From JBMTVT01 sp049451635 (GTDB lineage Bacteria; Bacteroidota; Bacteroidia; Flavobacteriales; Flavobacteriaceae): a DNA stretch of 15,822 bases. A model generated the notes under the pieces. That model searched no databases and was not told where the DNA came from. It worked only from the letters and a program-made list of their open reading frames with translations. The number at the start of each line of letters is the position of its first letter. Position 1 is the stretch's first letter. Positions 1 through 6,942 of this stretch are shown here, piece after piece. Made by a program: the position numbers and the translations under genes. The stretch lies in assembly GCA_049451635.1 (NCBI GenBank), contig JBMTVT010000049.1, forward strand, positions 1-15,822. The letters are read 5' to 3'.

Positions 1-64
1 TACTTCTGGTAATTTTACACCATTTTTTATTGGTGTTTATACCGGATTCGCCATTAAGTTTTAG
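1..64 (+). CDS. C-terminal end of an unidentified gene (cut by window start)
   Basis: Reading from base 2 gives about 20 codons (TSGNFTPFF, then IGVYTGFAIKF) ending in TAG at 62-64. The tail alternates hydrophobic and small residues and ends in phenylalanine, as a final beta strand would. A bidirectional terminator starts about 50 bases downstream, which is where the 3' end of a gene converging on plsC should be. I do not recognise the family: too little is present to assign a function. Another plus-strand frame stays open across this region, but it runs antisense through plsC and looks like a shadow. Confidence 0.4.
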   Translation, partial: TSGNFTPFFIGVYTGFAIKF

Positions 65-112
65 GTTTTTGGTTAGATCTGGACGTGTGTTTTCTTATGA
101 AAATACATGTCA

Positions 113-144
113 AAAAAACTGCTCGCCCCCTCGGGCAGTTTTTT
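113..144. terminator. Bidirectional rho-independent terminator
   Basis: A 13-bp stem (AAAAAACTGCTCG at 113-125 with CGGGCAGTTTTTT at 132-144, one G-T wobble) encloses a 6-base C-rich loop. The A-run on one side and T-run on the other give a U-tract for transcripts in either direction. It lies between the end of the left-edge plus-strand gene and plsC, and the plsC stop codon (143-145) touches the T-run. Confidence 0.9.
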
Positions 145-880
145 ATTTATTAAAGGCTTGCAGTTGCTTTAAAATAGTCTTACGAGCCTTTTCATTTAAA
201 GCCTTAGTGTCTTCAATGGTTAGTCCGTTAGTAGATAAAAACCTGTGTATTTTTACCCGCATTTTTCCCGGTCCTCCACTAAAAAATGTATATGAAAATC
301 GCGATTTGTTATCGGCAAATGTAATAGGTACTATAGGTATTTGATGGTTGATTGCCAACCTAAAAGCGCCATCTTTAAAATCATCCAACAAAATATGCTC
401 TTCGGGTACACCTCCTTCGGGAAAAATACAAATACTTAACCCAGACTGTAGCCTACGTTGCGCTCTTAAAAATACAGCTTGCCTGCTTTTAGCCGAACTT
501 CTATCAACTAAAATACAAGTACGCTTATAGAAAAATCCAAATAACGGTATTTTTGCCAGTTCCTTTTTCCCCACAAATACAAAAGGATTCTTAACTGAAA
601 CCAACATCAGCATAATATCGGCCATAGATGTATGGTTCGCGATAAACATATAACTTTTGCTGCTTTCTGGTGTTTCTTCTCGTTCAATTTTACAAGCAAA
701 CCCCATGCCTATTAAAATAAATTTTGCCCAAATTCTTGCCAGCTTGAAAAAGAAAGGATACCACGATTCTTTTGATATTGAAATTAAGAGAATTGGCAAC
801 AAAAGAAGTATTGGTAATGCTACAAGGATGTAAAACCAAATTCGGTATAATACCCAAAAAATATATTTAAAAATCTTCAT
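143..880 (-). CDS. plsC: 1-acyl-sn-glycerol-3-phosphate acyltransferase (PlsC family)
   Basis: This is a membrane-associated acyltransferase expected to move an acyl chain from acyl-ACP or acyl-CoA to lysophosphatidic acid, giving phosphatidic acid for phospholipid synthesis. In the 245-residue form, a hydrophobic N-terminal segment (about 5-35) is followed by the catalytic HX4D motif NHTSMAD (H83, D88), the FPEGG acceptor-binding block (153-157) and the late VPITF block (184-188). Length is normal for the family. I start at the ATG at 880, giving MKIFKYIF. The in-frame TTG at 889 is the last three bases of a -7 promoter element and is unlikely to be translated. It stands alone, divergent from trpS. 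Ether-lipid or ornithine-lipid acylation is possible, since such relatives share these motifs. Confidence 0.9.
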   Translation of the reverse strand: MKIFKYIFWVLYRIWFYILVALPILLLLPILLISISKESWYPFFFKLARIWAKFILIGMGFACKIEREETPESSKSYMFIANHTSMADIMLMLVSVKNPFVFVGKKELAKIPLFGFFYKRTCILVDRSSAKSRQAVFLRAQRRLQSGLSICIFPEGGVPEEHILLDDFKDGAFRLAINHQIPIVPITFADNKSRFSYTFFSGGPGKMRVKIHRFLSTNGLTIEDTKALNEKARKTILKQLQAFNK

Positions 881-886
881 AAAGTC

Positions 887-894
887 CAAAAATA
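887..894 (-). promoter_or_regulatory. Predicted -7 element for plsC (TATTTTTG)
   Basis: The minus strand reads TATTTTTG, an exact fit to the Bacteroidota TAnnTTTG consensus. Only six bases separate it from the ATG at 880, so transcription should begin at or within a few bases of the start codon. I see no convincing TTG -33 element at the usual distance. Confidence 0.5.
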
Positions 895-904
895 CATATT
901 TGTA

Positions 905-935
905 TTGAGCTATTCTATTAAAAAAATTACCTTTG
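905..935 (+). promoter_or_regulatory. Predicted promoter for trpS (TTG-N20-TACCTTTG)
   Basis: TTG at 905-907 and TACCTTTG at 928-935 are 20 bases apart, matching the Bacteroidota primary sigma factor consensus (TTG or TTTG, about 17-23 bases, TAnnTTTG). Transcription would begin near 940-943, leaving a leader of about 40 bases that contains the hairpin at 960-977. Initiation at the in-frame TTG at 905 is therefore unlikely. Confidence 0.6.
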
Positions 936-957
936 TTTTTTGTTTAACCCTTAAAAA

Positions 958-977
958 GATTCCTGCTTTCGCAGGAA
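958..977. repeat. Short palindromic element in the trpS leader
   Basis: After GA, TTCCTGC (960-966) and GCAGGAA (971-977) form a perfect 7-bp stem with the 4-base loop TTTC. The same 20-base unit recurs with one base changed at 12731-12750. It ends five bases before the trpS ATG, so the predicted mRNA would carry a hairpin next to its start codon. Confidence 0.75.
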
Positions 978-982
978 GTAAT

Positions 983-1951
983 ATGGCAAGAATACTTACA
1001 GGCATACAAAGTACAGGCACCCCACATTTAGGAAATATTTTAGGCGCCATTATTCCAGCAATTGAAATGGCCCAAGATCCTGATAACGATTCTTATTTAT
1101 TTATTGCAAACTTGCACACATTAACACAAATTAAAGATGCCGAAACCCTAAGGGCCAATACGTATTCCACTGCAGCTACATGGTTGGCTTTTGGGTTGGA
1201 TATTGAAAAAACCGTTTTTTACAGACAAAGCGATGTGCCACAGGTAACAGAATTATCTTGGTATTTAAGTTGCTTTTTTCCATATCAACGTTTAACATTA
1301 GCTCATAGTTTTAAAGATAAAGCTGATAGATTGGAAGATGTAAACTCTGGTTTGTTTACATATCCCATGCTGATGGCAGCCGATATTTTATTGTATGACG
1401 CCAACATTATTCCCGTTGGCAAGGACCAATTGCAACATATTGAAATGACACGTGATGTAGCCTCTCGCTTTCATGCAAAAATGGGCGAAACGTTTGTGTT
1501 GCCAGAGGGCAAAATACAAGAAAACACCATGCTCATTCCAGGCACTGATGGTGAAAAAATGAGCAAGAGCAGGGACAATATTATCAATATCTTTTTAGAT
1601 GATATAAAACTACGCAAACAAATAATAGGCATTCAAACAGATAGTACGCCGCTTGAAGAGCCAAAAGATTGGAAAACCTGTAACTGTTTTGCTATTTATA
1701 GTTTGTTAGCTAGCGACACTCAAATTGAAACCATGAAAGCTAACTATGAAAGTGGAAATTATGGTTATGGGCATGCCAAACAAGCCTTATTTGAACTCAT
1801 CGTTGAAAAGTTTTCAACACAACGCGAGCGCTATAATTACTACATGAATAACCTTAACGAAATTGATAAAGCCTTAGCTATTGGTTCAGAAAAAGCTAAA
1901 ACTGTTGCTGATGAGGTATTAAATAGAGTTAGGGAAAAGGTTGGGTATTAA
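983..1951 (+). CDS. trpS: Tryptophan--tRNA ligase
   Basis: This class I aminoacyl-tRNA synthetase charges tRNA-Trp with tryptophan, using ATP, in the cytoplasm. The 322-residue form starts MARILTGIQ and carries the HIGH-type signature TGTPHLGN (11-18) and the KMSKS loop (192-196), with the Rossmann core first and the helical tRNA-binding part after it. Length is normal for bacterial TrpS. The reading frame is open upstream to a TTG at 905, but that would add 26 residues absent from the family and would run through the predicted promoter and leader hairpin, so the ATG at 983 is preferred. A small membrane-protein ORF begins three bases after the stop. I see no T-box or tryptophan leader peptide. 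Confidence 0.96.
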   Translation: MARILTGIQSTGTPHLGNILGAIIPAIEMAQDPDNDSYLFIANLHTLTQIKDAETLRANTYSTAATWLAFGLDIEKTVFYRQSDVPQVTELSWYLSCFFPYQRLTLAHSFKDKADRLEDVNSGLFTYPMLMAADILLYDANIIPVGKDQLQHIEMTRDVASRFHAKMGETFVLPEGKIQENTMLIPGTDGEKMSKSRDNIINIFLDDIKLRKQIIGIQTDSTPLEEPKDWKTCNCFAIYSLLASDTQIETMKANYESGNYGYGHAKQALFELIVEKFSTQRERYNYYMNNLNEIDKALAIGSEKAKTVADEVLNRVREKVGY

Positions 1952-1953
1952 AA

Positions 1954-2130
1954 ATGAAAAAAGAATATTTATCTCCAATTTTAAATATGTTAGCTATGGC
2001 TTTGATAATCATTTCAAAGCTATCAAGTAACAAAGGGTTAGACTGGGTAGCAATTGGAGCTTCATTAGTATTTGTTCTTTCAACAGTTCATCTAATTTCT
2101 CTATTAAAAAAATCAAATAATCTCAAATAA
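1954..2130 (+). CDS. Small two-helix membrane protein, unknown function
   Basis: An ATG three bases after the trpS stop opens a 58-codon frame ending in TAA at 2128-2130. The product (MKKEYLSPILNMLAMALII...) has two likely transmembrane segments, about residues 7-22 and 31-51, separated by a short polar turn (SSNKGLDW), and a lysine/asparagine-rich tail. The spacing suggests translation from the trpS transcript. Its last 18 bases overlap the 3' end of dprA on the other strand. Continuous hydrophobic patterning and ordinary codons favour a real gene. I do not recognise the family, and no function is assigned. Confidence 0.65.
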   Translation: MKKEYLSPILNMLAMALIIISKLSSNKGLDWVAIGASLVFVLSTVHLISLLKKSNNLK

Positions 2131-3216
2131 CTTTCCAGGTAAAGGCCTAATAATACCTTTTAGTTCCATATTCAATAGTGTACTGCTCACTTTAAAAATG
2201 GGTAAGTTGCAATTAATGGCAATCAGATCTAATTGCTGTTTTTCATTTTCTTTTAAATAGTTATAAATTACTTTTTCTGTAGCATCCAACTCAACCAATA
2301 ATTGTTTTTGAACTGCTGGCTTTTTATCGTCTTCAAGTTTCCAATTTAAAATATAAGGTACATCAAAAGGAGAGGTTAACATATGTGCTTTTTGGTGTTT
2401 TATCAAATTGTTGCAACCCACACTTTGGCTATCAGTTGTTCTTCCTGGAACCGCAAATACCTCTCGATTGTATGAGTTGGCAATATCTGCTGTAACCAAA
2501 CTACCCCCTTTTTCGGCAGATTCAACCACTATGGTGGCTTCACTCAAACCTGCAATAATTCTATTTCGTTTTAAAAAGTTGTTCCGGTCAAATGTATCAG
2601 TGCTCCAAAAATCAGTAAAAAACCCGCCATTTTTTTCTACATCAACCATATACTTTTTGTGCACTTTTGGATAAATGGTATTTAAACCATGGGCTAAACA
2701 CCCTATAGTTTGCAAATTGTTTTTAATGGCGGCCTTGTGGGCTGTAATATCAGTTCCATAGGCAAATCCAGATATAATAACTGGATTATATGGCGTTAGT
2801 TTTTCAATTAAATCTTCACAAAATGCAATGCCACTAGTTGTTATTTTTCGGGTGCCTACAATACTGATAAGGTACCTATTTTTTAAATCTATATTCCCAA
2901 CTTGAAACAGCAATATAGGACCATCAATACAGTGTTTAAGTTTTTCTGGATAATCGGTTTCCTTAAAGTAAGTGGCTTTAATATTGTTTTCTTTAATAAA
3001 CGCCATTTCTTTCTCAGCCTCAATTAAGTGTTGAGATTCGTATAAACCACTTAAAACTGTTGTTCCAATCCCATTAATTTTTAACAGGCTTTGCTTTTTC
3101 TCTTTTAAAACTGCTTCAGCTGATCCGCAATGGCTTATCAATCGTTTAGCTGTAATATCGCCAATATTGGGTACATGTTGCAATGCTAAGGTGTAAAGCA
3201 AATCTTCTTCGGTCAT
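2113..3216 (-). CDS. dprA: DNA-processing protein DprA
   Basis: DprA (Smf) binds incoming single-stranded DNA during natural transformation and loads RecA. Many bacteria that are not visibly competent also carry it. The 367-residue product has an N-terminal helix-hairpin-helix region (about 8-60), then the extended Rossmann fold with GTRKITTSG (121-129), SGFAYGTD (149-156), the nucleotide-fold segment IGCLAHGLNTIYP (171-183), RNRIIAGLS (217-225) and KGGSLVTA (236-243). A C-terminal winged-helix domain covers about 305-367. Length and domain order fit Bacteroidota DprA. It is divergent from the HU/SPOR gene, and its stop lies inside the 3' end of the small membrane gene. No clear TAnnTTTG element is visible upstream. 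Confidence 0.95.
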   Translation of the reverse strand: MTEEDLLYTLALQHVPNIGDITAKRLISHCGSAEAVLKEKKQSLLKINGIGTTVLSGLYESQHLIEAEKEMAFIKENNIKATYFKETDYPEKLKHCIDGPILLFQVGNIDLKNRYLISIVGTRKITTSGIAFCEDLIEKLTPYNPVIISGFAYGTDITAHKAAIKNNLQTIGCLAHGLNTIYPKVHKKYMVDVEKNGGFFTDFWSTDTFDRNNFLKRNRIIAGLSEATIVVESAEKGGSLVTADIANSYNREVFAVPGRTTDSQSVGCNNLIKHQKAHMLTSPFDVPYILNWKLEDDKKPAVQKQLLVELDATEKVIYNYLKENEKQQLDLIAINCNLPIFKVSSTLLNMELKGIIRPLPGKLFEII

Positions 3217-3288
3217 TATAGGTGTTTGATTTTAAACTGCAATAAACACATTTTTGTTCAATAATTAAATTTTAAGTTCCTTAGCCCT

Positions 3289-3305
3289 TCAATTTAACAA
3301 ATTGA
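3289..3305. repeat. Inverted repeat between dprA and the HU/SPOR gene
   Basis: TCAATTT, three bases, then AAATTGA form a perfect 7-bp dyad in the middle of the divergent intergenic region. Its size and position would suit an operator for a dimeric regulator, but AT-rich dyads of this length also arise by chance. Confidence 0.3.
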
Positions 3306-3367
3306 TTTGCTTTTTTTGGTTGTTAATAAATAGTACAACTAATGTTTTATTGGAAAGCAAAAAATTT

Positions 3368-3375
3368 TAACTTTG
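3368..3375 (+). promoter_or_regulatory. Predicted -7 element for the HU/SPOR gene (TAACTTTG)
   Basis: TAACTTTG fits TAnnTTTG exactly and ends five bases before the ATG at 3381, so the transcript should be leaderless or nearly so. A TTG at 3350-3352 is 15 bases upstream, shorter than the usual -33 spacing. The longer reading of the gene from 3342 would have to be transcribed from a promoter further upstream. Confidence 0.5.
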
Positions 3376-3380
3376 CTTTC

Positions 3381-4316
3381 ATGCAATTAGAGACCTACAT
3401 AAGCGATTTACTTTATAGATACGAATGCGTTACCATACCTGATTTTGGTGCCTTTTTAACCCAAAATACATCAGCTACAATTGATGAAACCACCAATACA
3501 TTTTATGCGCCAAAAAAAGTTATGTCGTTTAATGAGCAAATTCAAAAAAACGATGGCATATTGGCCCATTACATTGCAGATGTAGAGAAAATTCCTTTTG
3601 AAACTGCTAATAAGAAAATTGCAAAGCGTGTTAAAATTTTAAAATCGTATTTAACACAAGGTGAAACACTTACATTTAAAAATATAGGAGAGATCACTTT
3701 TAATAAAGAAGGGAAAATAGTATTTGAACCATCATATCACTTAAATTATTTAACCGATTCATTCGGGTTATCGCAATTTGTTTCCCCGCAAGTAAATAGA
3801 GTCGTTTACAAAGAAACTGTTGAGACCATCGAAAAAGTTATACCAATTATGGTTACTTCAGAAAAACAAAAAGTGAGGTCTTACTTAAAATATGCAGCGG
3901 TTGCTTTATTGGCGTTAACTCTTGGAGGGTTGGGTGCTTCAAAATTTTATATTGATAACATTGAGGCGCACAATGAGCTTGCCCAAGAAAAAGCCACTCA
4001 GCAGTTAGATACTAAAATACAACAGGCTACTTTCAGTTTAAACCCTTTACCTGCAATAACTTTGCATGTTACCAAACAAAATGACAACTATCATATTGTG
4101 GCTGGTGCTTTTAGGATTGAGGAAAATTGTGATAAAAAAATAGCCCAATTAAAAGCTGATGGCTTTAGTGCCAGAAAAATTGGGGTTAATAAATACGGCT
4201 TGCACGAAGTAGCTTATGCTAGTTATGAAGATAGGCTAGAAGCTCTAAAGGCTCTCAGAAATATCAAAAACACCCACAATAGAGATGCTTGGTTGTTGGT
4301 TAAAAAACTGGATTAA
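3381..4316 (+). CDS. HU-CCDC81-like, single-pass membrane, SPOR-domain protein
   Basis: The 311-residue product begins MQLETYISDLLYRYECVTIP, the pattern I associate with the paired HU-CCDC81-type domains of Bacteroidota (about 1-60 and 60-125, the second including LTFKNIGEITFNKEGKIVF). A transmembrane helix follows (about 168-188), then a linker and a C-terminal SPOR domain (about 233-311, starting NYHIVAGAFRIEENC). The expected topology is HU-like part in the cytoplasm and SPOR in the periplasm. SPOR domains bind peptidoglycan stripped of stem peptides at the division septum. The HU-like part may bind DNA or a protein; this is inference. The upstream ATG at 3342 would add 13 residues and run across the -7 element, so 3381 is chosen. 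Confidence 0.85.
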   Translation: MQLETYISDLLYRYECVTIPDFGAFLTQNTSATIDETTNTFYAPKKVMSFNEQIQKNDGILAHYIADVEKIPFETANKKIAKRVKILKSYLTQGETLTFKNIGEITFNKEGKIVFEPSYHLNYLTDSFGLSQFVSPQVNRVVYKETVETIEKVIPIMVTSEKQKVRSYLKYAAVALLALTLGGLGASKFYIDNIEAHNELAQEKATQQLDTKIQQATFSLNPLPAITLHVTKQNDNYHIVAGAFRIEENCDKKIAQLKADGFSARKIGVNKYGLHEVAYASYEDRLEALKALRNIKNTHNRDAWLLVKKLD

Positions 4317-4368
4317 TTGTAGTTTTTAATTAACTCTTAAATTACTTACCTAAATCCTAAAATCGTTT

Positions 4369-4376
4369 TACCTTTG
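4369..4376 (+). promoter_or_regulatory. Predicted -7 element for the thioesterase gene (TACCTTTG)
   Basis: TACCTTTG fits TAnnTTTG exactly, 19 bases before the ATG at 4396, predicting a leader of roughly a dozen bases. I do not see a good TTG -33 element. The thioesterase may thus have its own promoter rather than depend on the gene 79 bases upstream. Confidence 0.45.
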
Positions 4377-4395
4377 CCACATCATTTAAAATGCT

Positions 4396-4908
4396 ATGAT
4401 GAAAGCAAAAACACCCGAGCAATCCAGAACAATCATGACCGATATGGTCTTACCTGGTGAAACAAACCCCTTAAATAATTTATTTGGCGGCGAGCTTCTA
4501 GCCAGAATGGATCGTGCTGCAAGTATTGCTGCAAGACGCCATAGCAGGCGTATTGTTGTTACTGCTTCAGTTAACCATGTGGTGTTTACTCGTGCTGTTC
4601 CTTTGGGAAGTGTTGTAACTGTTGAAGCCAAAGTATCACGAGCTTTTAAAACTTCTATGGAAGTGTTTATTGATGTTTGGATTGAAGATCGCGAGTCTGG
4701 TAATAAAACCAAAGCAAACGAAGCAATATATACCTTTGTGGCCGTTGATGAAACTGGAAGGCCCGTAATGGTCCCAGAAGTATCCCCTGAAACCGATTTA
4801 GAAAAAGAGCGTTTCGCAGCTGCTTTGCGCCGTAAACAACTTAGTTTATTATTGGCTGGAAAAATAAAGCCTAATGATGCTACTGAATTGAAAGCGTTGT
4901 TTATGTAA
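4396..4908 (+). CDS. Hotdog-fold acyl-CoA thioesterase
   Basis: This cytoplasmic enzyme is expected to hydrolyse acyl-CoA thioesters to free acid and CoA. The 170-residue product has the YciA/ACOT-type hotdog signature NPLNNLFGGELLARMD (24-39), with the family's conserved N24, G31-G32 and D39, followed by the hydrophobic strand pattern IVVTASVNHVVF (53-64) and VTVEAKVSRAF (74-84). About 35 residues after the hotdog core form a charged helical extension (ERFAAALRRKQL onwards). Start is ATGATG at 4396, and either ATG is possible. The gene converges on envC, with a palindrome in the 37-base gap. Chain-length specificity cannot be read from the sequence. Confidence 0.9.
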   Translation: MMKAKTPEQSRTIMTDMVLPGETNPLNNLFGGELLARMDRAASIAARRHSRRIVVTASVNHVVFTRAVPLGSVVTVEAKVSRAFKTSMEVFIDVWIEDRESGNKTKANEAIYTFVAVDETGRPVMVPEVSPETDLEKERFAAALRRKQLSLLLAGKIKPNDATELKALFM

Positions 4909-4911
4909 TAA

Positions 4912-4936
4912 GATCCTGAACTTGTTTCAGGATAAC
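4912..4936. repeat. Palindromic element between the thioesterase and envC genes
   Basis: ATCCTGAA (4913-4920), loop CTTGT, TTCAGGAT (4926-4933) form a perfect 8-bp stem flanked by G and AAC. It lies between two convergent stop codons, where it could protect mRNA 3' ends or weakly terminate, but no T-run follows on either strand. Its layout resembles the elements at 958, 12731 and 13636. Confidence 0.7.
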
Positions 4937-4945
4937 GCTAAAGTG

Positions 4946-6172
4946 TTACATTTTATAAATCCAAGATGCAGGATTTTGTGTTTTTCCGTCTTTGGAGACA
5001 ACAAAACTTAAAATAGTTTCTCCGCTGTTATTTGTAAATACTTCTCCTATTTCTTGTTTTGTTGTTACTTTATCCCCTTTTTTAACATAAACTTTTACTA
5101 GGTTTTTATAAAGTGTAATGTAATTACCATGCTGAACCATAACAATAGGATTGACATTTTTCATGGTGACTACAGCTATAACCTCTCCATTAAAAACCGC
5201 TTTAACTTTTGCCCCTTTTTCAGTAGCTATTCTAACACCATTACTTTTTATAGTCAAGCTTTTATCGATAGGATGTGGTTGGGTTCCATAACCCAATCTA
5301 ACCACGCCTTTATCAACAGGCCAAGGCAATTTGCCTTTATTGGCCACAAAGTTAGACGCCAAAACCTTTTCTTCTGGTGTTAAAGCAAAACTTGTGGCAC
5401 TTACACTTTTCCCTGCTTTCTTGTTAGAACTAGCAATAGCAGCCTTAATTATACGGTCTATTTCAGCATCAATTCTATTTACCTCTCTCTGCTTTTCCCT
5501 TATTTGAGACGAATAAACCGATAAGTTGCTTTTTATGGCTTTCATTAACACTTGGTGTTCCTTACGTTCTGCTTCCAAAGACTTTTGAATTTCTCTGTTT
5601 TCGGCTATCAAAATTTTCTTAGCCTCCTGTTGCTCAAGTAAATTTTTGTTTGTTTCCTGAAGCTCCAAGGTTTTAACCTTTATGGTTTCTCCTTGTTGCT
5701 TTTGGTGGTCTGAATATTGCTTAATATACTGAAGCCTTTTATAGGCCTGCTTAAAGTTATTTGACGATAGCAAAAACATGGTTCTACTTTGTTGGTTTTT
5801 GCTTTTGTATGATTTTACAATCATGGCAGCATAAGCTTCTTTTAACTCCTTCAATTCGTCTCTTAAATCGGTGATTTTCTTTTTATTTGAATTGATTTGC
5901 CTCGTTAATAGATTAGCCTGTTGATTAGTGACTTTTATTAAATTTGAAAGCACATGTATTTTATAGTTAAAATCTTCTATTAATGATAACTGCGATTTTT
6001 CCTTTGATTTATTTTCGGCTCGCAATTCATTAATTTTTTGAATTTCACTGAGCAATTCTTGCTTTTGGATTTCAAGTTCCTTTTGTTTGTTATTTTGTGT
6101 AAAACCTAAGGAGTAGCTAAGTAAAACAACTATAACTATAAGGAATTTATATGCATGTTTACCTATTGCCAT
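4946..6172 (-). CDS. EnvC-like murein hydrolase activator with degenerate LytM domain
   Basis: The 408-residue product has a signal peptide (about 1-26, ending LGFTQ), a long coiled coil (about 27-250) and a C-terminal LytM/M23-type domain (about 282-402). The zinc-binding motifs are lost. The usual HxGID is SNGVRI (310-315), the usual YAHL is YKNL (355-358), and the usual HLHFE is ILSFV (387-391). This is the pattern of EnvC/NlpD-type proteins, which do not cut peptidoglycan but activate amidases at the septum. It is the last gene of the operon; its ATG shares one base with the stop of the lipoprotein gene (TAATG). It probably acts in the periplasm during cell separation. The partner amidase is not in the window. 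Confidence 0.88.
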   Translation of the reverse strand: MAIGKHAYKFLIVIVVLLSYSLGFTQNNKQKELEIQKQELLSEIQKINELRAENKSKEKSQLSLIEDFNYKIHVLSNLIKVTNQQANLLTRQINSNKKKITDLRDELKELKEAYAAMIVKSYKSKNQQSRTMFLLSSNNFKQAYKRLQYIKQYSDHQKQQGETIKVKTLELQETNKNLLEQQEAKKILIAENREIQKSLEAERKEHQVLMKAIKSNLSVYSSQIREKQREVNRIDAEIDRIIKAAIASSNKKAGKSVSATSFALTPEEKVLASNFVANKGKLPWPVDKGVVRLGYGTQPHPIDKSLTIKSNGVRIATEKGAKVKAVFNGEVIAVVTMKNVNPIVMVQHGNYITLYKNLVKVYVKKGDKVTTKQEIGEVFTNNSGETILSFVVSKDGKTQNPASWIYKM

Positions 6173-6942
6173 TAAAGTTCAATTTCTTTAAACCCAGAGG
6201 GTATTTTAAACGGAAAGTTTAAATCTTCATTCAATGAAACCCCTTTAAATTCTAAATTTAATATAACCTCCTCATTAGCTTCAACCGCTATTACTTTTAT
6301 GTTCTCGGGCAGTATTTGGTTTTCAACCTTTTGGTGCGATATATAATCTATTTGTAAATGCCTGTGTTCTTTATGTTGTGTAATTTGTTGTGATTTTACC
6401 TTAAAGTATGCGGGATCCAACAAAAAGAAAATTTCAAATAGGTCGCGTTGTTTTTTGGGCTGTACCACATAAACGCCATCATCAAAAGAGGCTTTATAAT
6501 CGCCTTCTTTTAAATTAAAAATAGTTTCGCCAATTAACAAGTTTTGAACTTTTTGAAAATCTAATTCTGTTCCTAATAAATCGCTCAAATATTTATAATC
6601 ACCATCAAAATATGTGTTATTCAACTTATTATAAAAACTAACTTTTTCTGGGGTTACTAAAGCTCTAATAACTGAAAAAGAAGCATTTATCCATAGCATT
6701 TCATCTTTTTTAGCTCTAAAATTAACGGTATGGGATTGTGATTTACCGTTTTGATTAAGTGTTATTTTAAGTTTAGATTGTAGCGTTTTAAAACTAGATG
6801 TTTGTTTGGAGTTTTCCTTTATCAATTGTTTGGTTGATAAATTGTAATTGGCTTCGCCAACTGCTATGGTTTTTGAGGTTTTACAACCAAATACAAGCAG
6901 CATCAATAAAAAGGCAATTATAAGCTGGGGGCTTTTATTCAT
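6172..6942 (-). CDS. DUF4292 family lipoprotein
   Basis: The 256-residue product starts with a lipoprotein signal peptide, MNKSPQLIIAFLLMLLVFGC, with the modified cysteine at position 20. The rest is rich in short beta strands: a stretch with VNFRAKKDEMLWINASF, then segments such as VSFYNKLNNTYFDG. I read it as DUF4292, a Bacteroidota family whose shape I take to be like the LolA/LolB lipoprotein carriers; that likeness is inference. It should be anchored in a membrane facing the periplasm. It overlaps the TPR stop and the envC start by one base each (TAATG at both ends), so the three genes are probably translationally coupled. Confidence 0.85.
   Translation of the reverse strand: MNKSPQLIIAFLLMLLVFGCKTSKTIAVGEANYNLSTKQLIKENSKQTSSFKTLQSKLKITLNQNGKSQSHTVNFRAKKDEMLWINASFSVIRALVTPEKVSFYNKLNNTYFDGDYKYLSDLLGTELDFQKVQNLLIGETIFNLKEGDYKASFDDGVYVVQPKKQRDLFEIFFLLDPAYFKVKSQQITQHKEHRHLQIDYISHQKVENQILPENIKVIAVEANEEVILNLEFKGVSLNEDLNFPFKIPSGFKEIEL

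Noticed and set aside
30..530. Plus-strand ORFs across plsC
   Set aside because: They are antisense to a well-supported PlsC coding sequence and show no protein-like features.
905..982. Extended TrpS start at TTG 905
   Set aside because: The TTG forms the -33 element, the segment contains the -7 element and a repeat hairpin, and TrpS proteins begin near MARILTGIQ.
4913..4933. Rho-independent terminator between the thioesterase and envC genes
   Set aside because: The stem is good, but no T-run follows on either strand, so it is listed as a repeat instead.
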